DNA from: Succinatimonas sp. UBA7265 | Lineage (GTDB): Bacteria > Pseudomonadota > Gammaproteobacteria > Enterobacterales > Succinivibrionaceae | DNA length: 24,456 nucleotides | Assembly: GCA_002473165.1 (NCBI GenBank) | Contig: DKSD01000081.1 | Coordinates: 1 to 24,456, forward strand | Reading direction: 5' to 3' | Shown: piece by piece, positions 7,402-15,870 of the stretch | How the letters are laid out: every line of letters begins with the position of its first letter | Position numbering within the stretch: the stretch's first letter is position 1 | Translations under genes and position numbers: made by a program | The notes under the pieces: generated by a model | Told to the model about the DNA's origin: nothing | Databases searched by the model: none | What the model saw: the letters and a program-made list of their open reading frames with translations, nothing else

Positions 7402-8163
7402 ATGTCAGAGCGCTATCAGGCAGCATTTCCGGTGGATCTGCACACCCACACCGTCGCCAGCGATCACGCCTATTCCACCATCCACGACTACATCCGCCTG
7501 GCTCCGCAGTTTGGGATCTCGATGTTTGCCTGCACTGATCACGGGCCGGCGGTGCCCGACGCGCCTTACCCCTGGCATTTTAAGAACCTGCGCGTCGTGC
7601 CGCGCGTCTGCGAGGGCGTGGCGGTGCTCCGCGGCATGGAGTGCAACATCCTCGAAGACGGCAAGACGGATCTGCCGCCTGAGGCAAAGCTTGATGTCGT
7701 ACTCGCAGGCTTCCACCCCAACCTCACTCCCTCGGATCCGGACACGCACACCCGCCTGATGCTCAAAGTCATAGAGTCGGGGAAAATCGACATCATCTCC
7801 CACCCCGGGGTGGCGAACTTCCCGATGGATTACGAGGCGGTGCTCGAGTGCGCGAAGCAGCACAGCGTCGCCGTGGAGATCAATTCCTCCTCTTCGGTGA
7901 ACACGCGCCTGGGCAGCCATGAGAACTGCGTGCGCATCGCCGCGCTTGCCAAAAAGATCGGCAATATCGTCTCCGTAGGCAGCGACGCGCACATCGCCTA
8001 TTTCATGGGCCACTTTGAGGAAGCGCTCGATGTCATCAAAGAGAGCGCTCTGCCGCTTCGCCAGATCATCAACCTCAGCCCCTCAAAGGTTTTGGATTTT
8101 CTGGAAAGCCGCGGGCATGAGCGCATCGGGGAACTGCGCGATTTTTTTGAAAAGCCGGCCTGA
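7402..8163 (+). CDS. ycdX: YcdX-type PHP-superfamily metal-dependent phosphatase
   Basis: 253 aa (E. coli YcdX is 245). YcdX binds three zinc ions in a PHP barrel and has phosphatase activity; in E. coli it is linked to swarming. Metal ligands are visible in DLHTHT (N-terminus), TDHGP, GME, AGFHPN, ISHPG, EINSSS and GSDAHIAY. The C-terminal LSPSKVLDFLESRG is almost the same as in E. coli. AAGGAG lies 6 nt before the ATG. It is the last gene of the gltX series, 14 nt after the HAD-Nudix stop, and ends at a strong terminator. Confidence 0.93.
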   Translation: MSERYQAAFPVDLHTHTVASDHAYSTIHDYIRLAPQFGISMFACTDHGPAVPDAPYPWHFKNLRVVPRVCEGVAVLRGMECNILEDGKTDLPPEAKLDVVLAGFHPNLTPSDPDTHTRLMLKVIESGKIDIISHPGVANFPMDYEAVLECAKQHSVAVEINSSSSVNTRLGSHENCVRIAALAKKIGNIVSVGSDAHIAYFMGHFEEALDVIKESALPLRQIINLSPSKVLDFLESRGHERIGELRDFFEKPA

Positions 8164-8181
8164 GGACGGGGCGGGCAAAAA

Positions 8182-8216
8182 CAAGGCGCGGCGGGAGGTT
8201 AACCCGCCGCGCCTTG
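8182..8216. terminator. Bidirectional intrinsic terminator between ycdX and the binding-protein array
   Basis: A perfect 14-bp stem (8182-8195 with 8203-8216) and a 7-nt loop. On the minus strand it is followed by TGTTTTTGCCC, a good T-run for the binding-protein gene. On the plus strand the tail GCTGTTTAG is weaker but serves ycdX. Confidence 0.9.
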
Positions 8217-8227
8217 CTGTTTAGGGC

Positions 8228-8986
8228 TTAATCGCCGAAGTATTTGGCGTAGATCTTGTCGTAGGTGCCGTCTGCTTTGATCTTGTCAAAAGCGTCATCG
8301 AGCAGCTGGGCGACGATCACGTTGTTCTTGTTGAGCATGATGCCGTACTCCTCCTCTGACAGGTAGTCAGGCAGCAGCACCATGTTTTCCGGCTTGGCCG
8401 TCTTCAGGTAATAGGCAAAAGGCGGACGATCGTTGAGGATGACTTCGCATTCTTTGCGATCGAGCGCCGCGTAGGCGTCAGGCGTGTCCGTGAACGTCTT
8501 GAGCTCCGCTCCCTGCACCGTGGCGGCGTACTCGGCGCCAGAAGTATCCTTTTGCACGCAGATCTTATGGCCTTTGAGATCGGCGGCGCCTTTTATGGAG
8601 TCCGCGAAATCTTTGTGAATGAGCATGCCGATGCCGGCCTTGAAATAAGGCTGGCTGAAGCTCACCTTCGTGGCGCGCTCTTCAGTGATGGTGATGGAAG
8701 AGATCGCGCAGTCCAGTTCATCGCTGTCCAAAGCCGGGATCAGATCGTCAAAGTGCATGGGCTTGATCTCGATCTTAATGCCTGCGACCTTTGCGAGCGT
8801 CTTGATGAGATCGATGTCAAAGCCGGTCATCTCCCCGGTCTTTTCGTCTATGTACTCAAAAGGCGCGTAGTAAGGCTCAGACCCGACTTTGTACACGCGC
8901 TCCTCATCGGCGCAGGCCGGGGCGGCCGCCCCGTACAGCGCCGCCGCGGCAAGCAGCGCCGCCGCAAAGGTTTGCTTTAATTCCAT
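8228..8986 (-). CDS. Family-3 amino-acid ABC transporter substrate-binding protein, subtype A (copy 1)
   Basis: 252 aa. It is a periplasmic binding protein of the HisJ/ArtJ/FliY type that delivers a polar amino acid to an inner-membrane ABC transporter. A signal peptide with an alanine-rich core ends near ACADEE. Then come the family segments PFEYIDEKTGEMTGFDIDL, the ligand-contact region AISSITITEERATKV (its Arg usually binds the substrate carboxylate), KDTSGAEY and ILNDRPP. It is closest to the copy at 10331-11095: both have FSQPY, LIHKDFADS and LKGHKICVQ. GAGGGGAG lies just before the ATG. No permease or ATPase gene is nearby. The exact ligand is unknown. Confidence 0.94.
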   Translation of the reverse strand: MELKQTFAAALLAAAALYGAAAPACADEERVYKVGSEPYYAPFEYIDEKTGEMTGFDIDLIKTLAKVAGIKIEIKPMHFDDLIPALDSDELDCAISSITITEERATKVSFSQPYFKAGIGMLIHKDFADSIKGAADLKGHKICVQKDTSGAEYAATVQGAELKTFTDTPDAYAALDRKECEVILNDRPPFAYYLKTAKPENMVLLPDYLSEEEYGIMLNKNNVIVAQLLDDAFDKIKADGTYDKIYAKYFGD

Positions 8987-9139
8987 GATCTCCCCTCAGA
9001 TTTGCTGACTGCGGCCTTCAGGCCTTTTAAACTTAACGCGCCAAAAGCGCCTTAAACTACTTTAGCGCATAACCGGGCTTTATGCGTAGACGTTTGGCAT
9101 TCCCCCGTAACAGTGCCATGCAAGGAGCGGCGCAAAAGA

Positions 9140-9166
9140 AAAACCCGCGCCGGCGGCGCGGGTTTT
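9140..9166 (-). terminator. Intrinsic terminator of binding-protein copy 2
   Basis: A 12-bp stem AAAACCCGCGCC / GGCGCGGGTTTT with a 3-nt loop. On the minus strand it runs on into TTTTTCTTTTG. It lies 18 bp past the stop at 9185, so copies 2 and 1 are separate transcription units. Confidence 0.92.
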
Positions 9167-9184
9167 CAGGAAAGAGACAGGCGC

Positions 9185-9946
9185 TTATTCCTTGAAATAC
9201 TTGTCGTAGATCTTTTGGTAGGTGCCGTCTTCCTTGATCTTGGCAAAGCCGTCGTTTATGAGCTTTTGCACCTTCTCGTCAGATTTGTTCATCACGATGC
9301 CGTACTCCTCGGCTGTTACGTAGTCAGGCAGCAGCATGACGTCATCGGGTTTCGTCGTGGCCATGTAATAGGCGTGCACCGGGCGATCGTTGACGATGGC
9401 CGCGCAGCCGCCTTTTCTTAACTCAAGGTAGGTCTCAGGGGCGGTATTGAACTGCGTGACCGTCACGCCCTCGATCTTTGACTCGTACATGGCGCCTGAA
9501 GTGCCGATCTGGCCGCAAAGCTTTTGGCCTTTGAGATCGGCTGCGGATTTGATCTGATCTTTAAACTCCGAGCGGATCATGATCCCAAGGCCTGCCTTGT
9601 AATAAGGATCGGAGAAGGCGACGCGCTTTTTGCGCTCGTCCGTGATAGTGAAGGCGGAGATGGCCGCGTCGAGCGAGCCGGTGAGGATGGCCGGGATCAG
9701 ACCGTCAAAGGGCATGGCCTGGATCTCAGGCTTAAAGCCTGAGGCTTGGCCGATGGCTTCAATAAGCTCGATGTCAAAGCCGGTGAGTTCTTTCGTTTTT
9801 TCATCCATGTATTCAAAAGGGGCAAACGAAGGTTCGGTGCCGATGCGGATCACCGTGTCCCCGGCAGCCGCGTTGCCGCAAAAGAGCGCTGAGAGTCCGG
9901 CCGCGCAGGCTAACGATGCCAAAGCATGGCGAAATTTGAAATGCAT
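9185..9946 (-). CDS. Family-3 amino-acid ABC transporter substrate-binding protein, subtype B (copy 2)
   Basis: 253 aa, a periplasmic amino-acid-binding protein. The signal peptide has a basic start (MHFKFRHALA) and ends near GNAAAG. Family segments are PFEYMDEKTKELTGFDIEL, AISAFTITDERKKRV, GTSGAMYE and IVNDRPVHAYYM. It shares AFTITDERKK, GLGIMIR and FNTxPETYxELR with the copy at 11537-12304, which defines subtype B. No clear Shine-Dalgarno is seen, and a 9-bp hairpin (9958-9979) sits 11 nt before the ATG. Its 5' end and leader recur as a relic at 11285-11487. Confidence 0.94.
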   Translation of the reverse strand: MHFKFRHALASLACAAGLSALFCGNAAAGDTVIRIGTEPSFAPFEYMDEKTKELTGFDIELIEAIGQASGFKPEIQAMPFDGLIPAILTGSLDAAISAFTITDERKKRVAFSDPYYKAGLGIMIRSEFKDQIKSAADLKGQKLCGQIGTSGAMYESKIEGVTVTQFNTAPETYLELRKGGCAAIVNDRPVHAYYMATTKPDDVMLLPDYVTAEEYGIVMNKSDEKVQKLINDGFAKIKEDGTYQKIYDKYFKE

Positions 9947-10057
9947 ATGCTCAAAACCGGAGCCGCCGCGCGGACTCCGTCTCCGCTGAAAATAAAATGA
10001 AAGCGCAGCCGCCTTATGGCCAGGCGGCTGCCTACACCTTACCCCAAAACGGCGCAG
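9900..10057. repeat. Duplicated leader block, copy 1 (5' end of binding-protein copy 2 plus upstream region)
   Basis: About 158 bp that matches 11330-11487 in order. It starts in the signal-peptide codons of copy 2 and runs through hairpin L1 (9958-9979, 9 bp with one bulged base), an A-rich spacer, hairpin L2 (10005-10031, perfect 10 bp) and the motif CCAAAACGGC. The two hairpins are the best conserved parts, including runs of about 20 identical bases. Confidence 0.8.
10005..10031 (-). terminator. Hairpin L2, terminator-like, upstream of binding-protein copy 2
   Basis: GCAGCCGCCT (10005-10014) pairs perfectly with AGGCGGCTGC (10022-10031). On the minus strand it is followed by GCTTTCATTTTATTTTC. 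It would stop transcripts reading in from copy 3, or act as an attenuator in the copy 2 leader. Confidence 0.6.
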
Positions 10058-10279
10058 CTTACATTAAAAGCCGCACCTTTAGTGCGCAGGCACCATGAAA
10101 GGGCAGGGAACGCGGCCTATACCGTGTGCTTCGCGAGGCTCCGGCAAAGCGCCGGCTGCGGCAAGAGAGCGGCCTCAGGAGAGGTCAGATCATCAGCGCC
10201 AGCCCCGTGCGGATCCGAGGCTTCACACAAAGCCGCGGCCTCGAAGGCATCGCGTAACAAAGAATTATTTGGGAAAACC
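10058..10279. other. Intergenic stretch without a recognisable gene, perhaps decayed binding-protein sequence
   Basis: This lies between copy 3 and the copy 2 leader. No coding frame looks like a known protein. The segment around 10090-10115 resembles the sequence just after the copy 4 stop (a shared CCATGAAA-type core). Weak similarity to a subtype-B 3' end may continue further, but I could not align it with confidence. Confidence 0.3.
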
Positions 10280-10322
10280 GGCCTGAAGCGCTCAGGCCAG
10301 GCCGGGCAGCGGGACTGCCCGG
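10280..10322 (-). terminator. Tandem hairpins ending binding-protein copy 3
   Basis: Two hairpins follow the stop at 10331 on the minus strand. The first is CCGGGCAG / CTGCCCGG (10302-10309 with 10315-10322) with no T-run. The second is GGCCTGA / TCAGGCC (10280-10286 with 10292-10298), followed by GGTTTTCCC. The second is the likelier terminator. Confidence 0.65.
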
Positions 10323-10330
10323 TGAGAGAA

Positions 10331-11095
10331 TTACCTGGCGAAGTATTTTGAGTAGATCTTCTCGTAGGTGCCGTCGCTCTTGATCTTGTCAAGCGCCGCG
10401 TCAATCTTTTTGGCCAGTTCCGTGTCGTTTTGGTTTGTCATGATCCCGTAGTTCTCGGCGGTAAGGAACTCGGGGAGCAGCACCATGTTGTCAGGCTTGG
10501 TCGTCTGCATGTAGTAGGCGTGCACCGGACGGTCATTGACCACGGCGTCACAGCCTTTTTTGCCCAGCTCGATGTAGGTCTCGGGCGAGCTGTTGAAGGT
10601 AACGACCTGCGCCCCCTCAACTGATTCGGCGTACATGGCTCCTGATGTGCCGATCTGCACACAAATTTTATGACCTTTGAGATCGGCCGGTGTCTTGACG
10701 GAATCCGCAAAATCCTTGTGAATGAGCACGCCTAAGCCTGCCTTGTAGTAAGGCTGCGAGAAATGGACTTTCTTGGCGCGCTCGTCCGTGATGGTGATGG
10801 CGGAGATTGCCGCATCGATGGTGCCGCTGAGGATGGCCGGAATGATGCCGTCAAAAGGCAGGGAGATCAGTTCCACCTTGAAGCCGCCGGCCTTGCCGAC
10901 AGCCTCGATGAGGTCGATGTCAAAGCCCGCGAATTTCTTGTCTTTTTCGTCCATGTACTCAAAAGGCGCGAAGGCAGGCTCCGTGCCTACCCTGAGCACC
11001 TGTTCGCCGGCCGCGGCCGGACTCAGCGGGGCTGACAGCGCCGCGAGCGCAAGCAGCGCTGATGACGCCACAGCAAAAGCATGCTTAATGTTCAT
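10331..11095 (-). CDS. Family-3 amino-acid ABC transporter substrate-binding protein, subtype A (copy 3)
   Basis: 254 aa, a periplasmic amino-acid-binding protein. The signal peptide ends near SPAAAG. Family segments are PFEYMDEKDKKFAGFDIDL, AISAITITDERAKKV, QIGTSGAMYA and VVNDRPVHAYYM. It shares HFSQPYYKAGLGVLIHKD and LKGHKICVQ with the copy at 8228-8986 (subtype A). GAGGAG lies 6 nt before the ATG. The 441-bp gap upstream holds a relic binding-protein start and the terminator of copy 4, so this gene is probably transcribed on its own. Confidence 0.94.
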   Translation of the reverse strand: MNIKHAFAVASSALLALAALSAPLSPAAAGEQVLRVGTEPAFAPFEYMDEKDKKFAGFDIDLIEAVGKAGGFKVELISLPFDGIIPAILSGTIDAAISAITITDERAKKVHFSQPYYKAGLGVLIHKDFADSVKTPADLKGHKICVQIGTSGAMYAESVEGAQVVTFNSSPETYIELGKKGCDAVVNDRPVHAYYMQTTKPDNMVLLPEFLTAENYGIMTNQNDTELAKKIDAALDKIKSDGTYEKIYSKYFAR

Positions 11096-11284
11096 GTTTT
11101 CTCCTCAGGCCCTCAGGCTCCTGCCTTTAAGGCCTTGTCTGAAATAACGAGGGAACCCGCACGGTCCCTGTGCCCTTTCACCATAAGCGCAAAAAAGCCT
11201 GACAGCGCGCAACGTTGCATATTCCCCATGGCAGGGCGCAAGGCTTAGGCATGGAGCAGGTTTTTGCACTGTAACGTTACGCTG

Positions 11285-11375
11285 ATTTTCGCCGTCGCCC
11301 GGTAACAGGCGCGCGCCGGGGATCGCTGCAGCCGTGCAGGCTCAGGATGCCATGGCATGGGCAAATGGAATGTAT
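11285..11375 (-). pseudogene. Relic 5' end of a subtype-B binding-protein gene
   Basis: On the minus strand, bases from 11375 downwards align with the first codons of copy 2 (start at 9946). The start codon has become ATA (11375-11373), 2 nt are missing in the next few codons, and the CATGCxxTGGCATC and GCCTGCxCGGC stretches are still plain. Similarity fades near 11285, about where the signal peptide would end. The rest of the gene is gone. The matching leader lies directly upstream (11376-11487), so this is the remains of a fifth copy and not a chance match. Confidence 0.7.
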
Positions 11376-11487
11376 ATGACCAACAACGGAGCCGCCGCGC
11401 GGACTCCGTATCTTACAAACATGAAATGAAAGCGCAGCCGCCTTACAGGCGGGCGGCTGCCTGCCGCTGAACCCAAAACGGCACAGC
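11330..11487. repeat. Duplicated leader block, copy 2 (relic start plus upstream region)
   Basis: The partner of 9900-10057. It contains hairpin L1' (11387-11408), hairpin L2' (11434-11460) and the CCAAAACGGC motif that here opens the copy 4 terminator. It sits between copies 4 and 3 and faces only the dead start codon. Confidence 0.8.
11434..11460 (-). terminator. Hairpin L2', terminator-like
   Basis: GCAGCCGCC (11434-11442) pairs with GGCGGCTGC (11452-11460). On the minus strand it is followed by GCTTTCATTTC. It is the second terminator-like hairpin after copy 4. Confidence 0.55.
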
Positions 11488-11507
11488 CGGCATCACCGGC
11501 TGTGCCG
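11479..11507 (-). terminator. Intrinsic terminator of binding-protein copy 4
   Basis: A perfect 12-bp stem (11479-11490 with 11496-11507) and a 5-nt loop, followed on the minus strand by TTTTGGG. It lies 29 bp past the stop at 11537. Confidence 0.8.
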
Positions 11508-11536
11508 CCGGGACACAGCTGCCATGAAATGGAGGA

Positions 11537-12304
11537 TCACTGCTTGCCGAAGTATTTCTCCGAGATCGCCTGGAACGTGCCATCGGCTTTGATCTTGGCA
11601 AGACCCTCACTGATGATCTTGTTCATCTTTTCGCTGCCCTTGGGCATGACGATGCCGTAGTCTTCGGCCGTGATGTAGTCAGGCAGCGAGACCAGATCGC
11701 CGGGGGCGGCCGTCGCGATGTAGTAGGCGTTGACCGGACGATCGTTGATCACGGCGACGCACGAGCCGTTGCGCAGCTCCATATAGGTCTCAGGAGTAGT
11801 GTTAAACTGCACGACTTTCGCGCCCTCGACCTTTTCGGCGTAGGCCGCGCCTGAGGTGCCGATCTTGGCGCACAGCGTCTTGCCTTTGAGATCCTCGGCG
11901 CCCTTGATGGTGTCTTTGTCAGCCGTGCGGATCATGATCCCCAGGCCTGACTTGTAATAGGGCTCGGAGAAGTCGACTTTCTTTTTGCGCTCGTCTGTGA
12001 TGGTGAAGGCGGAGATGGCCGCATCGAGCTGGCCGGTGAGGATGGCCGGGATCAGTCCGTCAAACTGCATGGAGCGCAGCTCGACGCTGTAACCCTCTGC
12101 CTTGCCTATGGCCTTGATAAGCTCGATGTCAAAGCCGTTGAGATCGCCGGTCTTCTCGTCTATGAACTCAAAAGGAGCGAACGAAGCCTCAACGCCGACG
12201 CGCAGCGATTCCTCGGCGCAGGCGCCGGAGGCGTAAAAGACCAGCGCCGCGGCGGCCGTGACAGAGGTTAAGGTTTTGGCGAAGGTTTTCTTAAAGGATT
12301 TCAT
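11537..12304 (-). CDS. Family-3 amino-acid ABC transporter substrate-binding protein, subtype B (copy 4)
   Basis: 255 aa from the chosen start. The frame is open further upstream, to 12400. However, the signal peptide begins at MKSFKKTFAKTL and ends near SGACAEES, so ATG at 12304 (or the adjacent ATG at 12307) is preferred; neither has a clear Shine-Dalgarno. Family segments are PFEFIDEKTGDLNGFDIEL, AISAFTITDERKKKV, KIGTSGAAYA and VINDRPVNAYYI. It shares AFTITDERKK, GLGIMIR and FNTTPETYMELR with copy 2 (subtype B). It is the outermost copy and diverges from the GNAT gene across about 190 bp. Confidence 0.93.
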   Translation of the reverse strand: MKSFKKTFAKTLTSVTAAAALVFYASGACAEESLRVGVEASFAPFEFIDEKTGDLNGFDIELIKAIGKAEGYSVELRSMQFDGLIPAILTGQLDAAISAFTITDERKKKVDFSEPYYKSGLGIMIRTADKDTIKGAEDLKGKTLCAKIGTSGAAYAEKVEGAKVVQFNTTPETYMELRNGSCVAVINDRPVNAYYIATAAPGDLVSLPDYITAEDYGIVMPKGSEKMNKIISEGLAKIKADGTFQAISEKYFGKQ

Positions 12305-12307
12305 CAT

Positions 12308-12496
12308 AATTGTCTGCGGATCACAGTTTGCGCCGTGAGAGCCGCCTCCGTGCCGGTTTGTTCTAAATTTGCAGTGCAGGATCGATCCTGCTTTCGCCAT
12401 TTAACCTAATATAAATTTACGGTTCTAAAATGCCATGAACCAAAGCAGTTCAGCTTTGAACCGCGCTCGCAAGCGAAATCACCAAAGGGGGGCATA
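12308..12496. promoter_or_regulatory. Divergent intergenic region between binding-protein copy 4 and the GNAT gene
   Basis: An AT-richer stretch near 12400-12430 contains TATATT on the minus strand as a possible -10 for copy 4. Inverted repeats GGTTC/GAACC (12421-12425 with 12437-12441) and CAAAGC/GCTTTG (within 12441-12458) lie beside it and could be operator-like. No firm -35 is seen for either gene. Confidence 0.3.
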
Positions 12497-13057
12497 ATGG
12501 CTGAGGCTCTGGAACATCTGCGGCAGGGGATCGCGCTGTTTCGCAGCAACCTGCGCATGTCAAAAGGCATCCGGCGCAATCTCACGCGCACGGACGAGGA
12601 CGGCTTTGTCTACCGCTGCGGCGAGCGCAAGGATCTTAAGGACATCGAGTATTTGCAGATCCGCATCTTCAGAAAGCCGCTTTTGACCTGGATGGTGTGG
12701 CTCTACCGCTGGCGCCTGCCCGAGCTCTCGGGGGTGGTGCTAAGCCCTGATGGAAAGCTCGCAGGCTACGATCTCTTTATGTTCAATGAGGCCGAGTACG
12801 GCCAGAAGATCGTCCATGAGCTCTTCGTGGCCGTCGCCCCTGAGTTTCAGGGCCGCGGCATCTCGACAAAGCTGCGGCGTTTTTCCGTGGAGTGCTATGA
12901 CGACAACGTGCTAAAAGGCGTGTCGACGCTTGCAGGCTACAACGACATCAAGGCGCTGCGCTCGGCGCAGAAATCCGGCTTTGCCATCACGAAGTCCTCA
13001 GCCAAGCCCCCCGCGTATTACATGTTTGTGCCGCTCATCCCCCGCTATCGCCCGTAA
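12497..13057 (+). CDS. GNAT-family N-acetyltransferase
   Basis: 186 aa. It transfers an acetyl group from acetyl-CoA to an unknown amine. The GNAT core is residues 85-165: VHELFVAVAPEFQGRGISTKLRRF contains the Q-x-x-G-x-G/A acetyl-CoA loop (QGRGIS), and AGYNDIKALRSAQKSGF is the typical late motif (residue pairs like N-x-x-A-x-x-x-Y/F-x-x-x-GF). The first 35 residues are basic and not part of the fold. A purine-rich AAAGGGGGG precedes the ATG. It is a single-gene unit, divergent from copy 4 and convergent with ettA. Substrate not predictable. Confidence 0.85.
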   Translation: MAEALEHLRQGIALFRSNLRMSKGIRRNLTRTDEDGFVYRCGERKDLKDIEYLQIRIFRKPLLTWMVWLYRWRLPELSGVVLSPDGKLAGYDLFMFNEAEYGQKIVHELFVAVAPEFQGRGISTKLRRFSVECYDDNVLKGVSTLAGYNDIKALRSAQKSGFAITKSSAKPPAYYMFVPLIPRYRP

Positions 13058-13086
13058 AAAACAGGCTGCCTCAGGCAGCCTGTTTT
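13058..13086. terminator. Bidirectional terminator between the GNAT gene and ettA
   Basis: AAAACAGGCTGCC / GGCAGCCTGTTTT with a 3-nt loop, a perfect 13-bp stem with A-tract and T-tract arms. It sits between the two converging stops (13057 and 13099) and serves both. Confidence 0.92.
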
Positions 13087-13098
13087 GCAAGGTCTTTA

Positions 13099-14763
<1,665 letters not shown>

Positions 14764-14771
14764 TAAATAAA

Positions 14772-14802
14772 AATCCCTCACAGTGAAGCACTCTGAGGGA
14801 TT
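14772..14802 (-). terminator. Flagellin terminator overlapping the ettA ribosome-binding site
   Basis: On the minus strand AATCCCTCA (14802-14794) pairs with TGAGGGATT (14780-14772), followed by TTTATTTA. It lies 35 bp past the flagellin stop. The 3' arm contains GAGGGA, the Shine-Dalgarno of ettA. Confidence 0.82.
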
Positions 14803-14808
14803 GTATCA
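14800..14808 (-). promoter_or_regulatory. Extended -10 of a probable ettA promoter
   Basis: Minus-strand TGATACAAT is an extended -10 with 5 of 6 matches to TATAAT. The expected start (about 14794-14792) falls at the end of the 5' arm of the hairpin above. Transcripts from here would lack that arm and leave the ettA Shine-Dalgarno free. No convincing -35. Confidence 0.45.
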
Positions 14809-14837
14809 GCCAAATGCGCGGCAAGGCCAGATAACGC

Positions 14838-15791
14838 TTATTCTCCGTTGAGGATCGAGAGGGCGATCTCAGGCCTGGAGTTGGCCTGGGTGAGGATCGA
14901 GGCCGCGCCCTGCTGGATGATCTGCGCCGTCGTGAGGTTCGTGACCTCCTCGGCGTAGTCCGTGTCGCGGATGCGCGAGCGTGACTCCGAGACGTTGGCG
15001 CTGATGTTGCTCTGGTTGCGGATCGTCGATTCAAGGCGGTTTTGGATGGCGCCTAACTCAGCGCGCTTGGAGTCCACGGCGTTTATGAGGTAGTCTATGC
15101 CGCCTAAAACCGTCTGTGCCTTGGAGTAGGTGGTGAGATCTATGCCTTTGCCGTTGACCTTGTACGAGAAGATGTCGACAAACTTGTACTCGTGCACGAC
15201 ATTGTCATCGTCCGTGACGGTGAACGTCGCCGTCGAGCCGGTGCCGTAGGCGTTGTTCTTGTAGTCGCCGGCAAGCTTTGCCAGCGAATCGGTCTGGAAG
15301 CCGCGGCGCATGTCGATCTTGATGACGGAGTTGGGATCCGGGGAGATCTGGAAACGGGCCACCGAGGCCGTGCCGCTTAAGATCTCCTCGCCGGCGAATG
15401 TCGTCTTGTCGGCGATGCGGACGATCTCGGCGTTGAGCTGATCGACCTCTTCCTGGATGGCGCGGCGATCGCTGGAGGTCTTCGTGCCGTTGGCCGCCTG
15501 GATGGCGAGCGTGCGGATGGTCTGGAGCATCGAGGTGATCTCATCGAGCGCGCCTTCGGCTGTCTGAGAATAGGAGATGCCGTTCTGGGCGATGCGGTTC
15601 GTTTCGCTGAGCGAATTTAGTTCGCGCGTCATGCGGTCTGACGTCTGGATGCCGGCCGGATCGTCCTTGGCCGTGTTGATGCGCAGTCCCGAGGACAGGC
15701 GCTCATAGGTGGTGTCGAGCGTGCGGGTGACCGTGCCCAGGGTGCGCTGGGTCTGCAGCGCTGACAGATTGGTGTGAAGGTAAAGGGCCAT
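14838..15791 (-). CDS. fliC: Flagellin
   Basis: 317 aa, the flagellar filament subunit exported by the flagellar type III system. The N-terminal D0/D1 region (residues 1-140) has TNLSALQTQRTL, RLSSGLRINTAKDDPAG and TIRTLAIQAANGT. The C-terminal D1/D0 region (about 225-317) has LGAIQNRLESTIRNQSNISANVSESRSRIRDTDYAEE-type sequence and QANSRPEIALSIL. The variable middle is short (about 80 residues), so this is a compact flagellin. It ends in NGE after the usual last leucine. CAGGAGAG before the ATG is a good ribosome-binding site. Upstream is the FIST-GGDEF gene. No clear sigma-28 promoter was found. Confidence 0.95.
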   Translation of the reverse strand: MALYLHTNLSALQTQRTLGTVTRTLDTTYERLSSGLRINTAKDDPAGIQTSDRMTRELNSLSETNRIAQNGISYSQTAEGALDEITSMLQTIRTLAIQAANGTKTSSDRRAIQEEVDQLNAEIVRIADKTTFAGEEILSGTASVARFQISPDPNSVIKIDMRRGFQTDSLAKLAGDYKNNAYGTGSTATFTVTDDDNVVHEYKFVDIFSYKVNGKGIDLTTYSKAQTVLGGIDYLINAVDSKRAELGAIQNRLESTIRNQSNISANVSESRSRIRDTDYAEEVTNLTTAQIIQQGAASILTQANSRPEIALSILNGE

Positions 15792-15870
15792 GTTTTTCTC
15801 TCCTGCCTGAGGCGGCGGGATTTTGCCGCCCGCACTCTTTTGGCAGGACTATGAAAAAAACATGCCAGGA

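Noticed and set aside
7405..8013. A 202-aa open frame on the minus strand, antisense to ycdX
   Set aside because: It is fully inside a well-conserved gene, with the composition of a reverse-complement shadow and no known motif.
8182..8216. A CRISPR array or repeat cluster among the many GC-rich hairpins of the window
   Set aside because: The hairpins differ from one another, lie at gene ends and are not regularly spaced; no cas-like gene is present.
12308..12400. An upstream start (12400) for binding-protein copy 4
   Set aside because: It would put about 31 polar residues before an evident signal peptide; ATG 12304/12307 fits a secreted protein.
14764..14781. GTG at 14781 as the ettA start
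   Set aside because: It has no ribosome-binding site and adds six residues not seen in EttA; ATG 14763 matches homologues.
15792..15870. A sigma-28 or sigma-54 promoter before flagellin
   Set aside because: GCCAAAAG and TGGCATG recall parts of the two consensus sequences, but the partner elements are missing or wrongly spaced.
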